From contig NZ_JAKSXX010000147.1 of assembly GCF_022829385.1 (NCBI RefSeq), positions 58,553 to 122,552 on the forward strand: 64,000 nt of DNA, in the 5' to 3' direction. Below the pieces are notes generated by a model. That model searched no databases and had not been told where the DNA came from. It saw only the letters and a list, made by a program, of their open reading frames with translations. Shown in pieces: positions 16,601-26,534 of this stretch. Position 1 is the first letter of the stretch. Each line of letters begins with the position of its first letter. The position numbers and the translations under genes are program-made. This stretch comes from Methylobacterium sp. J-070. GTDB taxonomy: Bacteria; Pseudomonadota; Alphaproteobacteria; Rhizobiales; Beijerinckiaceae.

Positions 16601-17602
16601 ATGGTCGCCAATCTCGCCCGCGGAGCCTACAGCGCGCTCGGAGCCGGCTGGCACAGGGGCGTGCAGTGGGGTGTCGGCGCGCCGATCGCGAAGCTGCGCC
16701 GTCGGCAGGCCGACCGCGACGGCGTCGCTTCGGGTCCGACGGGCATCGCCGACGTGCTCTCGGCCGAGCGGGCGATCCGCCTGCCCGAGCCGTTCGAGGG
16801 CCGCAGCCTCGGCCGGATCGGGAACCTGGAGGTGCGGCTGGCGACGCGGAAGTCCGAGATCCGCCGGGCCCAGCGCCTGCGGTTCAAGGTGTTCTACGAG
16901 GAGATGTCGGCGGTCCCCACCGGGCTCGCGGCCCTGTCGCGGCGCGACGCCGACGGCTACGACGCGCTCTGCGACCACCTCCTCGTCCTCGACCACGCCG
17001 TCCCGAAGCGCAGGAAGCCCTTCGTCGAGCACCGGCCGAAGGTCGTCGGGACCTACCGGCTGCTGCGCGGCGACGTGGCCGAGCGCCATGCGGGCTTCTA
17101 CTCGGAGGCCGAGTACGACCTCGCGCCGCTGCTCGCCGCCCAGGGGCACCGGCGGCTGCTGGAACTCGGCCGGTCCTGCGTGCTCAAGCCCTACCGGAGC
17201 AAGCGCACCGTCGAGCTGCTGTGGCAGGGCATCTACGCCTACGTGCTGCATCACCGGATCGACGCGCTGATCGGCTGCGCGAGCCTGGAGGGCACCGACC
17301 CGGACCGGCTGGCGCTGCCGCTCGCCTTCCTGCATCACCACGCCCGGGCCCCGGAGGACTGGCGGGCCTGCGCCCTGCCGGACCGCGCGGTGGCGATGGA
17401 CCGCCTGCCCCGGGAGGCGGTGGATCCCAAGGCGGCCCTCCAGGCGCTGCCGCCGCTGATCAAGGGCTACCTGCGCCTCGGCGCGCGCTTCGGCGACGGG
17501 GCGGTGATCGACCGTCAGTTCGGCACGACGGACGTGTTCGTGACGCTGCCGGTGGAGGCGATCGGCGCGCGCTACCGGGGACACTTCGCGCCGGCCGCGT
17601 GA
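16601..17602 (+). CDS. olsB: L-ornithine N-alpha-acyltransferase OlsB-like
   Basis: 333 residues from ATG 16601 (MVANLARGAYSALG). It has the GNAT-type acyltransferase fold of the OlsB/autoinducer-synthase-like family: RLATRKSEIRRAQRLRFKVFYEEM, then a metal or acyl-pocket region CDHLLVLD, VVGTYRLLRGD and ELGRSCVLKPYRSKRTVELLW. OlsB transfers a 3-hydroxyacyl group from ACP to ornithine, the first step of ornithine-lipid synthesis. Ornithine lipids replace phospholipids under phosphate limitation and are common in this order. OlsA is not in the window. The related HlyD/hemolysin-like annotation is an alternative name for the same family. Confidence 0.88.
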   Translation: MVANLARGAYSALGAGWHRGVQWGVGAPIAKLRRRQADRDGVASGPTGIADVLSAERAIRLPEPFEGRSLGRIGNLEVRLATRKSEIRRAQRLRFKVFYEEMSAVPTGLAALSRRDADGYDALCDHLLVLDHAVPKRRKPFVEHRPKVVGTYRLLRGDVAERHAGFYSEAEYDLAPLLAAQGHRRLLELGRSCVLKPYRSKRTVELLWQGIYAYVLHHRIDALIGCASLEGTDPDRLALPLAFLHHHARAPEDWRACALPDRAVAMDRLPREAVDPKAALQALPPLIKGYLRLGARFGDGAVIDRQFGTTDVFVTLPVEAIGARYRGHFAPAA

Positions 17603-17722
17603 ACGGCCGGATCGGTGGTCCGCGTCGATCGGGCCAACCCTCCAGCCTGAGGCGCAGGAGCGGGCTGACGATGACGGTCCGGGCTGGGGGGCCGGTGTGA
17701 TCCCTCCGCCCCCCGCCGGTTC

Positions 17723-18157
17723 CTACAGATCCCCCAGCGCCAGCTGCCCCTGGTTGCGCGCCTTCACCGGCGCGGCCTTGCGCTCCTTGGACCGCGCCGC
17801 GGCCGGCTTGCGCGGCTTCGGGTCGCCGCGCATCCGGGCCACCGCCTTGTCGCGGGCGACCGCCTCGGGGGCGCTCGGATCGTCGGTCAGCCACTTGCCG
17901 CGCTTGATCACCTCGTTCACCCGGCCCTGGTTGACCCCCACCTTGAAGGCGATCTCCTGCTGGGTCATGCCGGTCGTGGCGTGCAGGTCCAGGATCGCCC
18001 GTGCGAGCTCCGGGGTCATCTTCTGGCCCGTCAGCCGCCGGGCCGGCTTGACCGTCCGGGTCGCGCGGTCGCGCTCGCGCAGGCGCTCCAGCAGCGCCAG
18101 CGCCATGTTCATGCCGTGCTCGCGCAGGGCCTCCTCGAATTCCTTCAGCGTCGCCAT
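17723..18157 (-). CDS. Helix-turn-helix regulator-like protein, 144 aa
   Basis: Start at ATG 18157 (MATLKEFEEALREHG) with GGAGG nine bases upstream; the nearby ATG at 18166 overlaps that ribosome site and is less likely. Residues about 60-90 contain GMTQQEIAFKVGVNQGRVNE, a clear helix-turn-helix similar to resolvase/sigma-70 region 4-like modules. The C-terminal third is a lysine/arginine/alanine-rich disordered tail ending QGQLALGDL. DNA binding is inferred from these features. No target is evident; the divergent neighbour is a Kdo hydroxylase-like gene. Confidence 0.75.
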   Translation of the reverse strand: MATLKEFEEALREHGMNMALALLERLRERDRATRTVKPARRLTGQKMTPELARAILDLHATTGMTQQEIAFKVGVNQGRVNEVIKRGKWLTDDPSAPEAVARDKAVARMRGDPKPRKPAAARSKERKAAPVKARNQGQLALGDL

Positions 18158-18363
18158 CGGCGCCATCCTCCGCCGGGCACTCGAGCCGGTACTGTCCGGG
18201 GAACGTGCCGGGAACGCGGCGGTTGCGCAAGCGCCGCCGGCAGGCCCCCGCCGCGGTGTCGGTGGACGGGCCGTGTCATCCACCGGAAATGCGGCCTCTG
18301 GCCTCCCCGAAGCCGCTCGTCTACACCGGGCGCCCCCGCCCTGGCAGGATCAGCCCGCGCCCG

Positions 18364-19224
18364 ATGATCAGCCCGATCCGAACCGTCGCCCCCGGCGAGA
18401 CGCCCGGCTCCCTGGCCCGGGAACTTGAGGCCGGCGCGGTGCTGCTGTTCCCGGACCTGCCCTTCCCGTTCAGCGCCTTCGAGCGCCGGTTCACCGAGCG
18501 GCCCTTCGCCGACGGCAAGGCCAAGAACGTCAACATCCGGGGCGAGGCGGCGAGCCTGCGCGGCGCGGCCGGCACCGCGGAGGAGCAGGAGGCCCTGCGC
18601 CAGCTCCTGATCCGCTACCGGGCCTTCGCCCGCGACCTGATCGGGACCTACCTGCCGGACTACGCCGACCGGGTGACGCTCGCCGGCACCTCCTATCGCC
18701 CCTTCGACGTGGACCGCCGCAAGCTCAGCTGGCGGCGGGACGACACGCGGCTGCACGTCGACGCCTTCCCGTCGAACCCGATCGGCGAGACGCGGATCCT
18801 GCGGGTGTTCCGCAACATCAACCCCGCGGGCGAGCCGCGGCGCTGGCGCGTCGGCGAGGATTTCGGCTCGATGACGCAGAGATTCCTGCCGCGGCTGCCG
18901 GGCTATTCGCCGCTCTCGGCGCGCCTGCTCGCGGCGCTCCGCATCACCAAGGCCCGGCGCTCGGAATACGACCACCTGATGCTGCACCTGCACGACGCGC
19001 TCAAGCAGGACGCGGCGTACCAGGCCGAGGCACCGCAGGCCGACGTCGCGTTTCGGCCCGGCGAGACTTGGGTGACCTTCTCGGACCTCGTGATGCACGG
19101 GGCCATGGGCGGCCGCTACATGCTGGAGCAGACCGCCTACCTGCCGGTCTCCGCCCAGGCCGACCCGTCCCTGAGCCCGCAGCGCATCCTGGCGGCCAAG
19201 CTCGGCCGCCCCCTCCGGACCTGA
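18364..19224 (+). CDS. Kdo hydroxylase (KdoO) family protein
   Basis: 286 residues from ATG 18364. The signature is RLHVDAFPSNP (His131, Asp133) with a distal histidine in LVMHGAMGGRYMLEQT (His245), the facial triad of Fe(II)/2-oxoglutarate dioxygenases of the Kdo-hydroxylase family. Known members convert the lipopolysaccharide sugar Kdo to its 3-hydroxy form (Ko) after assembly. The conserved TRILRVFRNINPAGEPRRWRVG block is also characteristic. It is followed 16 bases later by an ABM gene. Substrate in this organism is inferred. Confidence 0.83.
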   Translation: MISPIRTVAPGETPGSLARELEAGAVLLFPDLPFPFSAFERRFTERPFADGKAKNVNIRGEAASLRGAAGTAEEQEALRQLLIRYRAFARDLIGTYLPDYADRVTLAGTSYRPFDVDRRKLSWRRDDTRLHVDAFPSNPIGETRILRVFRNINPAGEPRRWRVGEDFGSMTQRFLPRLPGYSPLSARLLAALRITKARRSEYDHLMLHLHDALKQDAAYQAEAPQADVAFRPGETWVTFSDLVMHGAMGGRYMLEQTAYLPVSAQADPSLSPQRILAAKLGRPLRT

Positions 19225-19240
19225 GACAGGGACACAGACC

Positions 19241-19540
19241 ATGATCCTCGAGATCGCGCAGATCGAGATCAAGCTGGGCATGGAGGCCGAATTCGAGGCC
19301 GGCATCGCGCAGGCCTCGGCGATCTTCAAGCAAGCCGAGGGCTGCCGGGCCTTCGAGGTGCGGCGCTCGATCGAGCACCGGCAGCGCTACCGCCTGCTGA
19401 TCCACTGGGACACGCTGGAGGCCCACACCCGGGACTTCACCGGCTCGCAGCCCTGGCAGGATTACCGCGCCCTGGTCGCCCATTGCTTCGCCGGACCGGT
19501 CGCCGTCGAGCACGCCGAGCAGGTGCTGAAGGCGTTCTAG
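19241..19540 (+). CDS. Antibiotic biosynthesis monooxygenase (ABM) domain protein
   Basis: 99 residues, one ABM ferredoxin-like fold: ILEIAQIEIKLGMEAEFEAG at the start, GCRAFEVRRSIEHRQRYRLLIHWDTLEAH in the middle. Family members are small cofactor-free oxygenases, quinol monooxygenases (YgiN) or heme-degrading enzymes; the sequence does not distinguish these. It starts 16 bases after the Kdo hydroxylase-like gene and is likely co-transcribed with it. Confidence 0.87.
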   Translation: MILEIAQIEIKLGMEAEFEAGIAQASAIFKQAEGCRAFEVRRSIEHRQRYRLLIHWDTLEAHTRDFTGSQPWQDYRALVAHCFAGPVAVEHAEQVLKAF

Positions 19541-19684
19541 CGGCGCCCGCTCCCTCCGGAGACCTGTCCGGCGAACCGCCCGGCCAGGGCCCGGAGCGTT
19601 GCGGTCGAAGCCGCCGGTGCTAGGCTTCCGCGCGACCGGACCTGAGGCGAATCACCGGGGCAGGGGCACGTGGGGATCAGGCGG

Positions 19685-22600
19685 ATGGCGCGGCTCGGAC
19701 GGCTCGCGGGCGCCCTGGCGCTTCTCGGATGGGCCGCGGCCGGTCCGGCCCTCGCCCAGCCCGCGCCGACGGCCCCCGCCGCCCCGCGGTCGGCGGGGGC
19801 CGCCCCGTTCGCCAGGGGCTTCGTCCGGGCCGACCTCGCCAGCGCGGCCGTGCGCCTCGAAGCGGCGCTGAAATCGGAGGCCGGCAGCCCGCTCCGGCCG
19901 GCCGGCCAGTCCCGCGCCGCCGGGCAGGCCCTGCTCGCCGCCGGCAAGCCGGCCGAGGCCCTCGGCCTCTTCGCCGCCGCGGTGGCGGCCGACCCGGCCG
20001 ACGCCCGCAACTGGCAGGCCTATTCGCGCGCGGCCTCGGCGGCCCTGGGCGCGCTGGAGAGCAGCGACTACCGGGGCCGGGCGCGCCTGCGCGACCGGTC
20101 GTTGGCCGCCGCCTATCGCGCCTTCGAGCGCGCCGGCACGGCCGCCGACGCCGCGGCCTCGCTGGCGCTGCTGGGCGCCGCGGAGGCCGAGCAGGAATCC
20201 TGGCGCCCGGCCCTCGACGCCTATGCGGGCAGCCTCGCGTTGGCCGAAGTCGAGGCGGTCCGCGAGACCTACGCGACGCTGCGGGCCGAGCACGGCTTCC
20301 GCATCCTCGACTACAAGGTCGATTCCGACGCGGCCGCCCCGCGCGCCTGCTTCACCTTCTCGGAGGCGGTGAGACCCAAGACCGACTACGCGCCCTTCGT
20401 GGCGGTGTCGGGCAGCAGCGCGGCCGCCGTGACCGCAGAGGGCTCGCAGGTCTGCGTCGACGGGCTCAGGCACGGCGGCCGCTACGCCCTGGTGCTGCGC
20501 CAGGGCCTGCCCTCGGCGGTCGGCGAGAGCCTGCTCAAGGCCGCCGACTACGAGATCTACGTGCGCGACCGCGCCCCGCAGGTGCGGTTCACCGGGCGCA
20601 ACTACGTCCTGCCGCGCACCGGACAGGCGGGCGTTCCCCTGGTCTCGGTGAACGCGGCCAGGCTCGACGTCGAGGTCCTGCGCATCGGCGACCGCGGGCT
20701 GCTGCCGACCCTGCGCTCCGAGGATTTCCTCGGCCAGCTCAGCGGCGCGACCGCGGCGACGATCGCCGCCGAGAAGGGCCTGCGGGTCTGGAAGGGCACC
20801 CTCGACACCGTCAAGGCCGAGCTGAACCAGGAGGCGGTGACCGCCTTCCCGGTCCTGCAGGCGGTGGGCAAGCTGGAACCCGGCCTCTACGTGATGCTCG
20901 CCCGGCCCTCCGGTACCGCCGCCTCCGACGAAGCCTACGAGACCCGGGCGACGCAATGGTTCGTGGTCTCGGATCTGGGGTTGACCGCCACGAAGGGGCG
21001 GGACGGGGTGCACGTGGTGCTGCGCTCCCTCGCCTCCGCGCAGGTCATGCCGGGGGCCGAGATCCGGCTGATCGCCCGCAACAACGAGGTGCTGGGCACG
21101 CGCACCACCGACGCGCAGGGCCACGCCGCCTTCGATCCCGGGCTGGCGCGCGGGGAGGGCGGCCTGGCGCCGAGCCTCGTGGTCGCCCAGGCGGGCGGCG
21201 ATTACGGCTTCCTGGACCTCAACCTCGGCGCCTTCGACCTCACCGACCGCGGCGTGTCGGGCCGGGCCGAGACCGGCGGCCTCGACGCCTACCTGTTCCC
21301 GGAGCGCGGGGTCTACCGCACCGGCGAGACCGTGCAGATCACCGCGCTCCTGCGCGATCCGTCCGGCGCGGCGGTGCCGGACCTGCCGCTGACCCTCGTG
21401 ATCAAGCGGCCGGACGGCGTCGAGTACCGGCGGGTCTCGGTGCCCGATCAGGGGCTCGGCGGCCGGGCGCTGCCGCTGCCGCTCCTGTCGGGCTCCATGC
21501 ACGGCACGTGGCGGGTGTCCGCCTATACCGACCCGAAGGCGCCCGCGCTCGGCGAGACCAGCTTCCTCGTGGAGGATTACGTCCCCGAGCGGCTGGAGGT
21601 CAGCCTCACGGCCCGGCAGGCCGCCCTGCACCGGGGCGAGGCGGCGCAGGTCGATGTCGCCGCGCGCTACCTCTACGGCGCCCCGGGGGCCGACCTCGAC
21701 GTGTCGGGGAGCGTCGTCGTGCAGGCGGCTGCCGCCAGCGGCATCGCGGGACTGGAGGGCTACGCCATCGGCCTCGACGACGAGGCCGTGGAGGCGGTCA
21801 CGCAGGAGCTGCAGGACCGCGCGACCACCGACCGGCGGGGCGCCGCCGCCGTCACGGTGCCGGTACCCCAGGTGGCGGCTCCGCGGGCGCTCGAGGCGAA
21901 GATCACGCTCTCCGTCGGCGAGCCGGGCGGGCGGGCGCTGTCGCGCAGCCTCACCCTGCCGATCCTGCCGGCGAACCCGGTCCTCGCCCTGCGCAAGACC
22001 TTCACCACCCTCAACGAAGGCGGCCTCGCGCGTTTCGACGTGGTGCTGGCGACGCCCGAGGGGGCGCTCCTCCCCCGGCCGGGGGTGGGCTGGACCCTGT
22101 CGCGGATCGACCAATCCTACCAATGGTACCGGGCGGACGGGCGCTGGTCGTTCGAGGCGGTCAAGACCGCCCGGCGCGTGGCCAGCGGCACCGTCGACCT
22201 CAGGGCCGGCGCACCGGGCCGGATCGAGGCGCCGGTCGGGCTCGGCCGCTACCGGCTTGAGGTCTCGGCGCCGGGCGCCCCCGAGGCGAGCGTGAGCCTC
22301 GGCTTCGAGGTCGGCTGGGGCGGGTCGGAGACCGCCGAGGCGCCGGACCTCCTCGACCTCACCCTCGACAAAGCCGCCTACGCGGCCGGCGAGACGATGC
22401 GGGCCAAGCTCAGCCCGAAGTTCAAGGGACAAGCCAGCCTGATGGTGGTGAGCGACCGCGTGCACGAGACCGTGGAGGTCAGCGTGCCGGAGGGGGGCAC
22501 CACCGTGAGCCTGCCGGTGAAGGCCGAGTGGGGCGCCGGCGCCTATCTTGTGGCCACCGCCTACCGGCCCCTCGACCAGGCGGCCAAGCGCCTGCCCGGC

Positions 22601-24970
22601 CGGGCGCTGGGTCTGGCGTGGTTCTCGGTCGACCGGGAGCGGCGCGGCCTCGGCGTCGCCCTGAAGGCGCCGGAGCGGGCGCGGCCCCGCCAGGACCTGA
22701 CGCTGCCGGTCCAGCTCACCGGGCTGCGGACCGGCGAGCCGGCCCGGATCACCGTAGCGCTGGTCGATGTCGGCATCCTCAACCTGACCCGCTACGCGGC
22801 CCCCGACCCGACCCGGTACTTCCTCGGCCAGAAGGCCTTGGGTCCGGAGGTGCGCGACCTCTACGGCTACCTGATCGACGGCATGCAGGGCTCGGTCGGG
22901 GCGATCCGCTCCGGCGGCGATGCGGGCGGCGGCGAGCTCGCCGACGCGCCCCCCACCCAGGCGCCGCTGGCCCTGTATTCCGGGGTCGTGACCGTGGGGC
23001 CGGACGGCGCGGCCAGCGTAACCTTCCCGATCCCGGCCTTCAACGGCACGGGCCGCGTGATGGTCACCGCCTGGAGCGGCGACCGGGTGGGGCAGGCGCA
23101 GGCCGACGTGATCATCCGCGATCCGGTCGTGCTCACCGCGACGCTGCCGCGCTTCCTCGACACCGGCGACCGCTCGCGCCTGTTCGTGGCCCTCGACAAC
23201 GTCGAGGGGCAGGCCGGCGACTACACGGTCGATCTCACCCCGGCCGGCCCGGTCGTGGTCGGCGCCAGCGCGCTGCGGCAGACGCTGCGGCTGGAGGCCG
23301 GCGCCAAGGGCCAGTTCGCGATCCCGCTGACCGCCGCGGGTCCGGGCACCGCCCGGCTCGACCTCGCCCTGTCGGGGCCCGGCCTCCCGGCATCGTTGAA
23401 CCAGAGCTTCGCCCTCGGCATCGCGCCGGGGACCGGCGCCCTGCTGCGCCGCTCGGTGCGCAGCCTCGCCCCCGGGGCGGGCCTGACGCTCACGTCGGAT
23501 CTCCTCGCCGATCTCCAGCCCGGCACCGGCAGCGTGTCGGTCTCGGCCACGCCCCTGCCGGGGGTCGACGTGGCGGCCCTGCTCCGGGCGCTCGACCGCT
23601 ATCCCTACGGCTGTTCCGAGCAGGTGGTGAGCCGGGCGATGCCGCTGCTCTACGTCAACAAGCTCGCCGCGCTGGAGAAGCTCGCCCTCGACAGCGGCGC
23701 CGACGAGCGGGTCCGCGAATCGATCGAGCGGCTGCTCGCGCGCCAGGATTCGAGCGGCGATTTCGGCCTGTGGTCGGCGCAGGGGTCGAGCGATCTGTGG
23801 CTCGACGCCTACGTGACCGACTTCCTGACCCGCGCCCGGGAGCGCAACTTCGCGGTGCCGCAGAAGGCCTTCGCGCAGGCCCTCGACTATTTGCGCAACG
23901 CCGTGGCCAACGCCACCGAGGTGCGCAACGGCGGCGCGGACCTCGCCTACGCGGCCTACGTGCTTGCCCGGAACGGGCGCCCGGTGATGGGCGACCTGCG
24001 CTACCTCGCCGACACCAAGCTCGGCGAATTCGCCTCGGCGCTGGGGCGCGCGCAGCTGGCCGCCGCCCTGGCGCTGCTCGGCGACCGGGGCCGGGCCGCC
24101 AAGACGATGGAGGCGGCGCTCACCCTCCTGCGCACCGACCGGGACAAGGGCCTGTACCGCGCCGATTACGGCTCCCGCCTGCGCGACGGGGCCGGGCTGA
24201 TCACGCTGGCGGCCGAGAGCGGTCTGGCCCAGGCCACCCTCGGTCCGGTGAGCGCCGTGCTCGGCGAGGAGCAGCAGACGGAGCGGGCGACGAGCACGCA
24301 GGAGAACGCCTGGCTGGTGCTCGCCGCCGAGAGCCTGTCCAGCGAGGCGGGCGCCCTGTCGTTCACCCTGGACGGCGCGCCGCAGAGCGGAATGCTCGCC
24401 CGGGTCTACCGGGAGGCCGCGCTCGGCGACCGGGGCGTGCAGCTGGTCAATACCGGCCGCGGCCCCGCGCAGGTGGTGGTGAGCGTCAACGGCAGCCCCC
24501 TGGCGCCGGAGCCGGCGGCCGCGCAGGGCTACACGGTGGAGCGGAGCTTCCGCCGGCTCGACGGCAGCCTGGTCGATCCGGCGGGCGGCCTGCGCCAGAA
24601 CGACCGGCTGGTGGTGGTGCTCAAGGTCACCGAGGCCAAGGCCGAAACCGCGCGCCTCCTGCTGGTCGATCCCCTGCCGGCGGGGCTGGAGATCGACAAC
24701 CCGAAGCTCCTCGATGCCGACGCGCTCCAGGGGCTGGCCTTCGCCAAATCCGACGTGCAGCCGGTCCATACCGAATTCCGCGACGACCGGTTCGTGGCGG
24801 CCTACGAGCGCGACCCGAGCCAGTCGGCCTTCTTCACCGTGGCCTACACGGTCCGGGCGGTCGCCCCCGGGACCTACGTGCATCCGGGCGCCACCGTGGA
24901 GGACATGTACCGGCCGGCCCGGTTCGGGCGGACCGCCTCCGGCAGCGTGACGGTGGGGGCGGCGAAGTAG
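19685..24970 (+). CDS. Bacterial alpha-2-macroglobulin family lipoprotein-like protease trap
   Basis: 1,761 residues from ATG 19685 (MARLGRLAGALALLGWAAAG), with a Sec signal peptide ending near AQPAP; GTG 19670 would add five residues. There is no lipobox cysteine, so the mature protein is probably periplasmic and soluble. Several MG (macroglobulin) beta-sandwich domains precede the bait region around residues 1050-1100. The thioester motif C1310-S-E-Q is intact within YPYGCSEQVVSRAMP, followed by the alpha/alpha thioester domain. Such proteins trap proteases covalently and protect the envelope. The partner PbpC (PBP1C), often encoded beside it, is absent here; the neighbour is rlmN on the other strand. 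Confidence 0.92.
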   Translation: MARLGRLAGALALLGWAAAGPALAQPAPTAPAAPRSAGAAPFARGFVRADLASAAVRLEAALKSEAGSPLRPAGQSRAAGQALLAAGKPAEALGLFAAAVAADPADARNWQAYSRAASAALGALESSDYRGRARLRDRSLAAAYRAFERAGTAADAAASLALLGAAEAEQESWRPALDAYAGSLALAEVEAVRETYATLRAEHGFRILDYKVDSDAAAPRACFTFSEAVRPKTDYAPFVAVSGSSAAAVTAEGSQVCVDGLRHGGRYALVLRQGLPSAVGESLLKAADYEIYVRDRAPQVRFTGRNYVLPRTGQAGVPLVSVNAARLDVEVLRIGDRGLLPTLRSEDFLGQLSGATAATIAAEKGLRVWKGTLDTVKAELNQEAVTAFPVLQAVGKLEPGLYVMLARPSGTAASDEAYETRATQWFVVSDLGLTATKGRDGVHVVLRSLASAQVMPGAEIRLIARNNEVLGTRTTDAQGHAAFDPGLARGEGGLAPSLVVAQAGGDYGFLDLNLGAFDLTDRGVSGRAETGGLDAYLFPERGVYRTGETVQITALLRDPSGAAVPDLPLTLVIKRPDGVEYRRVSVPDQGLGGRALPLPLLSGSMHGTWRVSAYTDPKAPALGETSFLVEDYVPERLEVSLTARQAALHRGEAAQVDVAARYLYGAPGADLDVSGSVVVQAAAASGIAGLEGYAIGLDDEAVEAVTQELQDRATTDRRGAAAVTVPVPQVAAPRALEAKITLSVGEPGGRALSRSLTLPILPANPVLALRKTFTTLNEGGLARFDVVLATPEGALLPRPGVGWTLSRIDQSYQWYRADGRWSFEAVKTARRVASGTVDLRAGAPGRIEAPVGLGRYRLEVSAPGAPEASVSLGFEVGWGGSETAEAPDLLDLTLDKAAYAAGETMRAKLSPKFKGQASLMVVSDRVHETVEVSVPEGGTTVSLPVKAEWGAGAYLVATAYRPLDQAAKRLPGRALGLAWFSVDRERRGLGVALKAPERARPRQDLTLPVQLTGLRTGEPARITVALVDVGILNLTRYAAPDPTRYFLGQKALGPEVRDLYGYLIDGMQGSVGAIRSGGDAGGGELADAPPTQAPLALYSGVVTVGPDGAASVTFPIPAFNGTGRVMVTAWSGDRVGQAQADVIIRDPVVLTATLPRFLDTGDRSRLFVALDNVEGQAGDYTVDLTPAGPVVVGASALRQTLRLEAGAKGQFAIPLTAAGPGTARLDLALSGPGLPASLNQSFALGIAPGTGALLRRSVRSLAPGAGLTLTSDLLADLQPGTGSVSVSATPLPGVDVAALLRALDRYPYGCSEQVVSRAMPLLYVNKLAALEKLALDSGADERVRESIERLLARQDSSGDFGLWSAQGSSDLWLDAYVTDFLTRARERNFAVPQKAFAQALDYLRNAVANATEVRNGGADLAYAAYVLARNGRPVMGDLRYLADTKLGEFASALGRAQLAAALALLGDRGRAAKTMEAALTLLRTDRDKGLYRADYGSRLRDGAGLITLAAESGLAQATLGPVSAVLGEEQQTERATSTQENAWLVLAAESLSSEAGALSFTLDGAPQSGMLARVYREAALGDRGVQLVNTGRGPAQVVVSVNGSPLAPEPAAAQGYTVERSFRRLDGSLVDPAGGLRQNDRLVVVLKVTEAKAETARLLLVDPLPAGLEIDNPKLLDADALQGLAFAKSDVQPVHTEFRDDRFVAAYERDPSQSAFFTVAYTVRAVAPGTYVHPGATVEDMYRPARFGRTASGSVTVGAAK

Positions 24971-25041
24971 GCCCGCAGGCACCCGCGCCGGGGCTCCTGC
25001 GCCCGCTCAGCGTCGGCCTCGCGCGGCGTGGTTCGGGGTTT

Positions 25042-25145
25042 CCAAGGGGCCTGCCCCTTGGCGGGATGCCGGGGCGGAGCCCCGACATCGGTCGAAGATC
25101 GGCCGCAGGGCTTCGCCCTGCACCCACGAAAGGTCTCGACCTTTC
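25042..25145. repeat. Array of four hairpins between convergent genes
   Basis: Four successive inverted repeats in about 104 bases: CCAAGGGGC/GCCCCTTGG (25042-25061), GGGGC/GCCCC (25071-25083), GCAGGGC/GCCCTGC (25105-25121) and GAAAGGTC/GACCTTTC (25128-25145). It lies between the 3' ends of the macroglobulin and rlmN genes, so it may serve as a two-way terminator. A related block in the opposite orientation is at 56862-56912. Confidence 0.8.
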
Positions 25146-25160
25146 GAAACCGTGACCGGT

Positions 25161-26435
25161 TCAGTCGTCGGCACCGGCGTAGAAGCTCTCCACGCCGATG
25201 CCCTCTTCCTGCATCAGCCGGGCGCGGGCGCGCAGCTTCTCGGTCTCGCTCTTGAGCTGGCCGCAGGCCGCCAGGATGTCCCGGCCGCGGGGCGTGCGCA
25301 CCGGCGAGGCGTAGCCGGCGTTGAACACGATCTCGGAGAAGCGCTCGATCCGGTCCCAGTCCGAGCATTCGTAGCGGCTGCCCGGCCAGGGGTTGAACGG
25401 GATCAGGTTGATCTTGGCCGGGATGCCCTTGAGCAGCCGCACCAGCTCCCGGGCATCCGCGTCCGAATCGTTGACGCCCTTCAGCATCACGTACTCGAAG
25501 GTGATTCGGCGGGCGTTGCTCAGACCCGGGTAGGTGCGGCACGCCTCGAGCAACTGGGCGATCGGGTATCGGCGGTTGAGCGGCACCAGCTCGTCGCGCA
25601 GGTCGTCGCGCACGGCGTGGAGCGAGATCGCCAGCATGGCGTTGGCCGCCTCGCCGAGCCGGGGGATCTGCGGAACGACCCCGGAGGTCGAGACCGTGAT
25701 CCGCCGCCGGGACAGGCCGAGCCCCTCCTGGTCCGACATCACGCCCACCGCGTCGACCACGGCGTCGAGGTTGTAGAGGGGCTCGCCCATGCCCATGAAC
25801 ACGATGTTGGTCACGAGACGGCCCGGCTCGCCGGCCCCGGAGGCGTCGCGGCTCGGCATCTGGCCGGGCCAGTCGCCGAGCTCGTCCCGGGCGGTGACGA
25901 GCTGCTGCACGATCTCGGCCGCCGACAGGTTGCGCACGAGGCGCTGCGTGCCGGTGTGGCAGAACGAGCAGGTAAGGGTGCAGCCGACCTGCGAGGAGAC
26001 GCACAGGGTGCCCCGGTCCGGGCCGGGGATGTAGACGCACTCGATCTCGGCGCCGCGGTTGTGCTCCTGCGGATTGGTCGGGGCCATGCGCAGCAGCCAT
26101 TTGCGGGTGCCGTCGCGGGAGACCTGACGGCTCGCCACCTCCGGGCGTTCCAGGGTGAAGTGCTCGGCGAGCTGGGCCTTGAGGGCCTTGCCGACATTGG
26201 TCATCGCGGCGAAGTCGCCGGCCCCGCGGAAATTGACCCAGTGCCAGATCTGGCCGGCGCGCATCCGGCTCTCGCGATCGGGCACGCCCATCCCGACGAG
26301 CTGCGCCTTGAGGGCCTCGCGGGTCAGGCCGACCAGCGAGGGGCGGCGGCCCGGCAGCGCCTCGGGGAGCAGATCGGGCGCCTTCTCGATCGCGGCATCG
26401 GCCGCGCGGGCGCTGTCGAGCGACGGCGTCGCCAT
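25161..26435 (-). CDS. rlmN: Dual-specificity 23S rRNA/tRNA adenine C2-methyltransferase RlmN
   Basis: 424 residues from ATG 26435 ([15 protein letters not shown]). Radical-SAM enzyme with the C-x3-C-x2-C cluster motif in [14 protein letters not shown], the SAM-binding segment [11 protein letters not shown], and the C-terminal cysteine region around [10 protein letters not shown]. RlmN methylates A2503 of 23S rRNA and A37 of some tRNAs through a methyl-cysteine intermediate. The first 30 or so residues are an alphaproteobacterial extension. It diverges from a SAM-methyltransferase gene 99 bases away. Confidence 0.96.
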   Translation of the reverse strand: MATPSLDSARAADAAIEKAPDLLPEALPGRRPSLVGLTREALKAQLVGMGVPDRESRMRAGQIWHWVNFRGAGDFAAMTNVGKALKAQLAEHFTLERPEVASRQVSRDGTRKWLLRMAPTNPQEHNRGAEIECVYIPGPDRGTLCVSSQVGCTLTCSFCHTGTQRLVRNLSAAEIVQQLVTARDELGDWPGQMPSRDASGAGEPGRLVTNIVFMGMGEPLYNLDAVVDAVGVMSDQEGLGLSRRRITVSTSGVVPQIPRLGEAANAMLAISLHAVRDDLRDELVPLNRRYPIAQLLEACRTYPGLSNARRITFEYVMLKGVNDSDADARELVRLLKGIPAKINLIPFNPWPGSRYECSDWDRIERFSEIVFNAGYASPVRTPRGRDILAACGQLKSETEKLRARARLMQEEGIGVESFYAGADD

Positions 26436-26534
26436 GGCGTTCAAACAATCCGTAAGATGGGAAAGGGTCTGATATAGGCGATCGCGCCGGCGAATGCGAC
26501 TGCGCGCCGGCGACGGCTGACCCCACGGAGAACG

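Noticed and set aside
19652..24982. 1,776-codon minus-strand open frame opposite the macroglobulin gene
   Set aside because: It mirrors the real gene through codon bias, is rich in Gly/Arg/His/Gln without domains, and the plus-strand frame has signal peptide, MG domains and the thioester motif.
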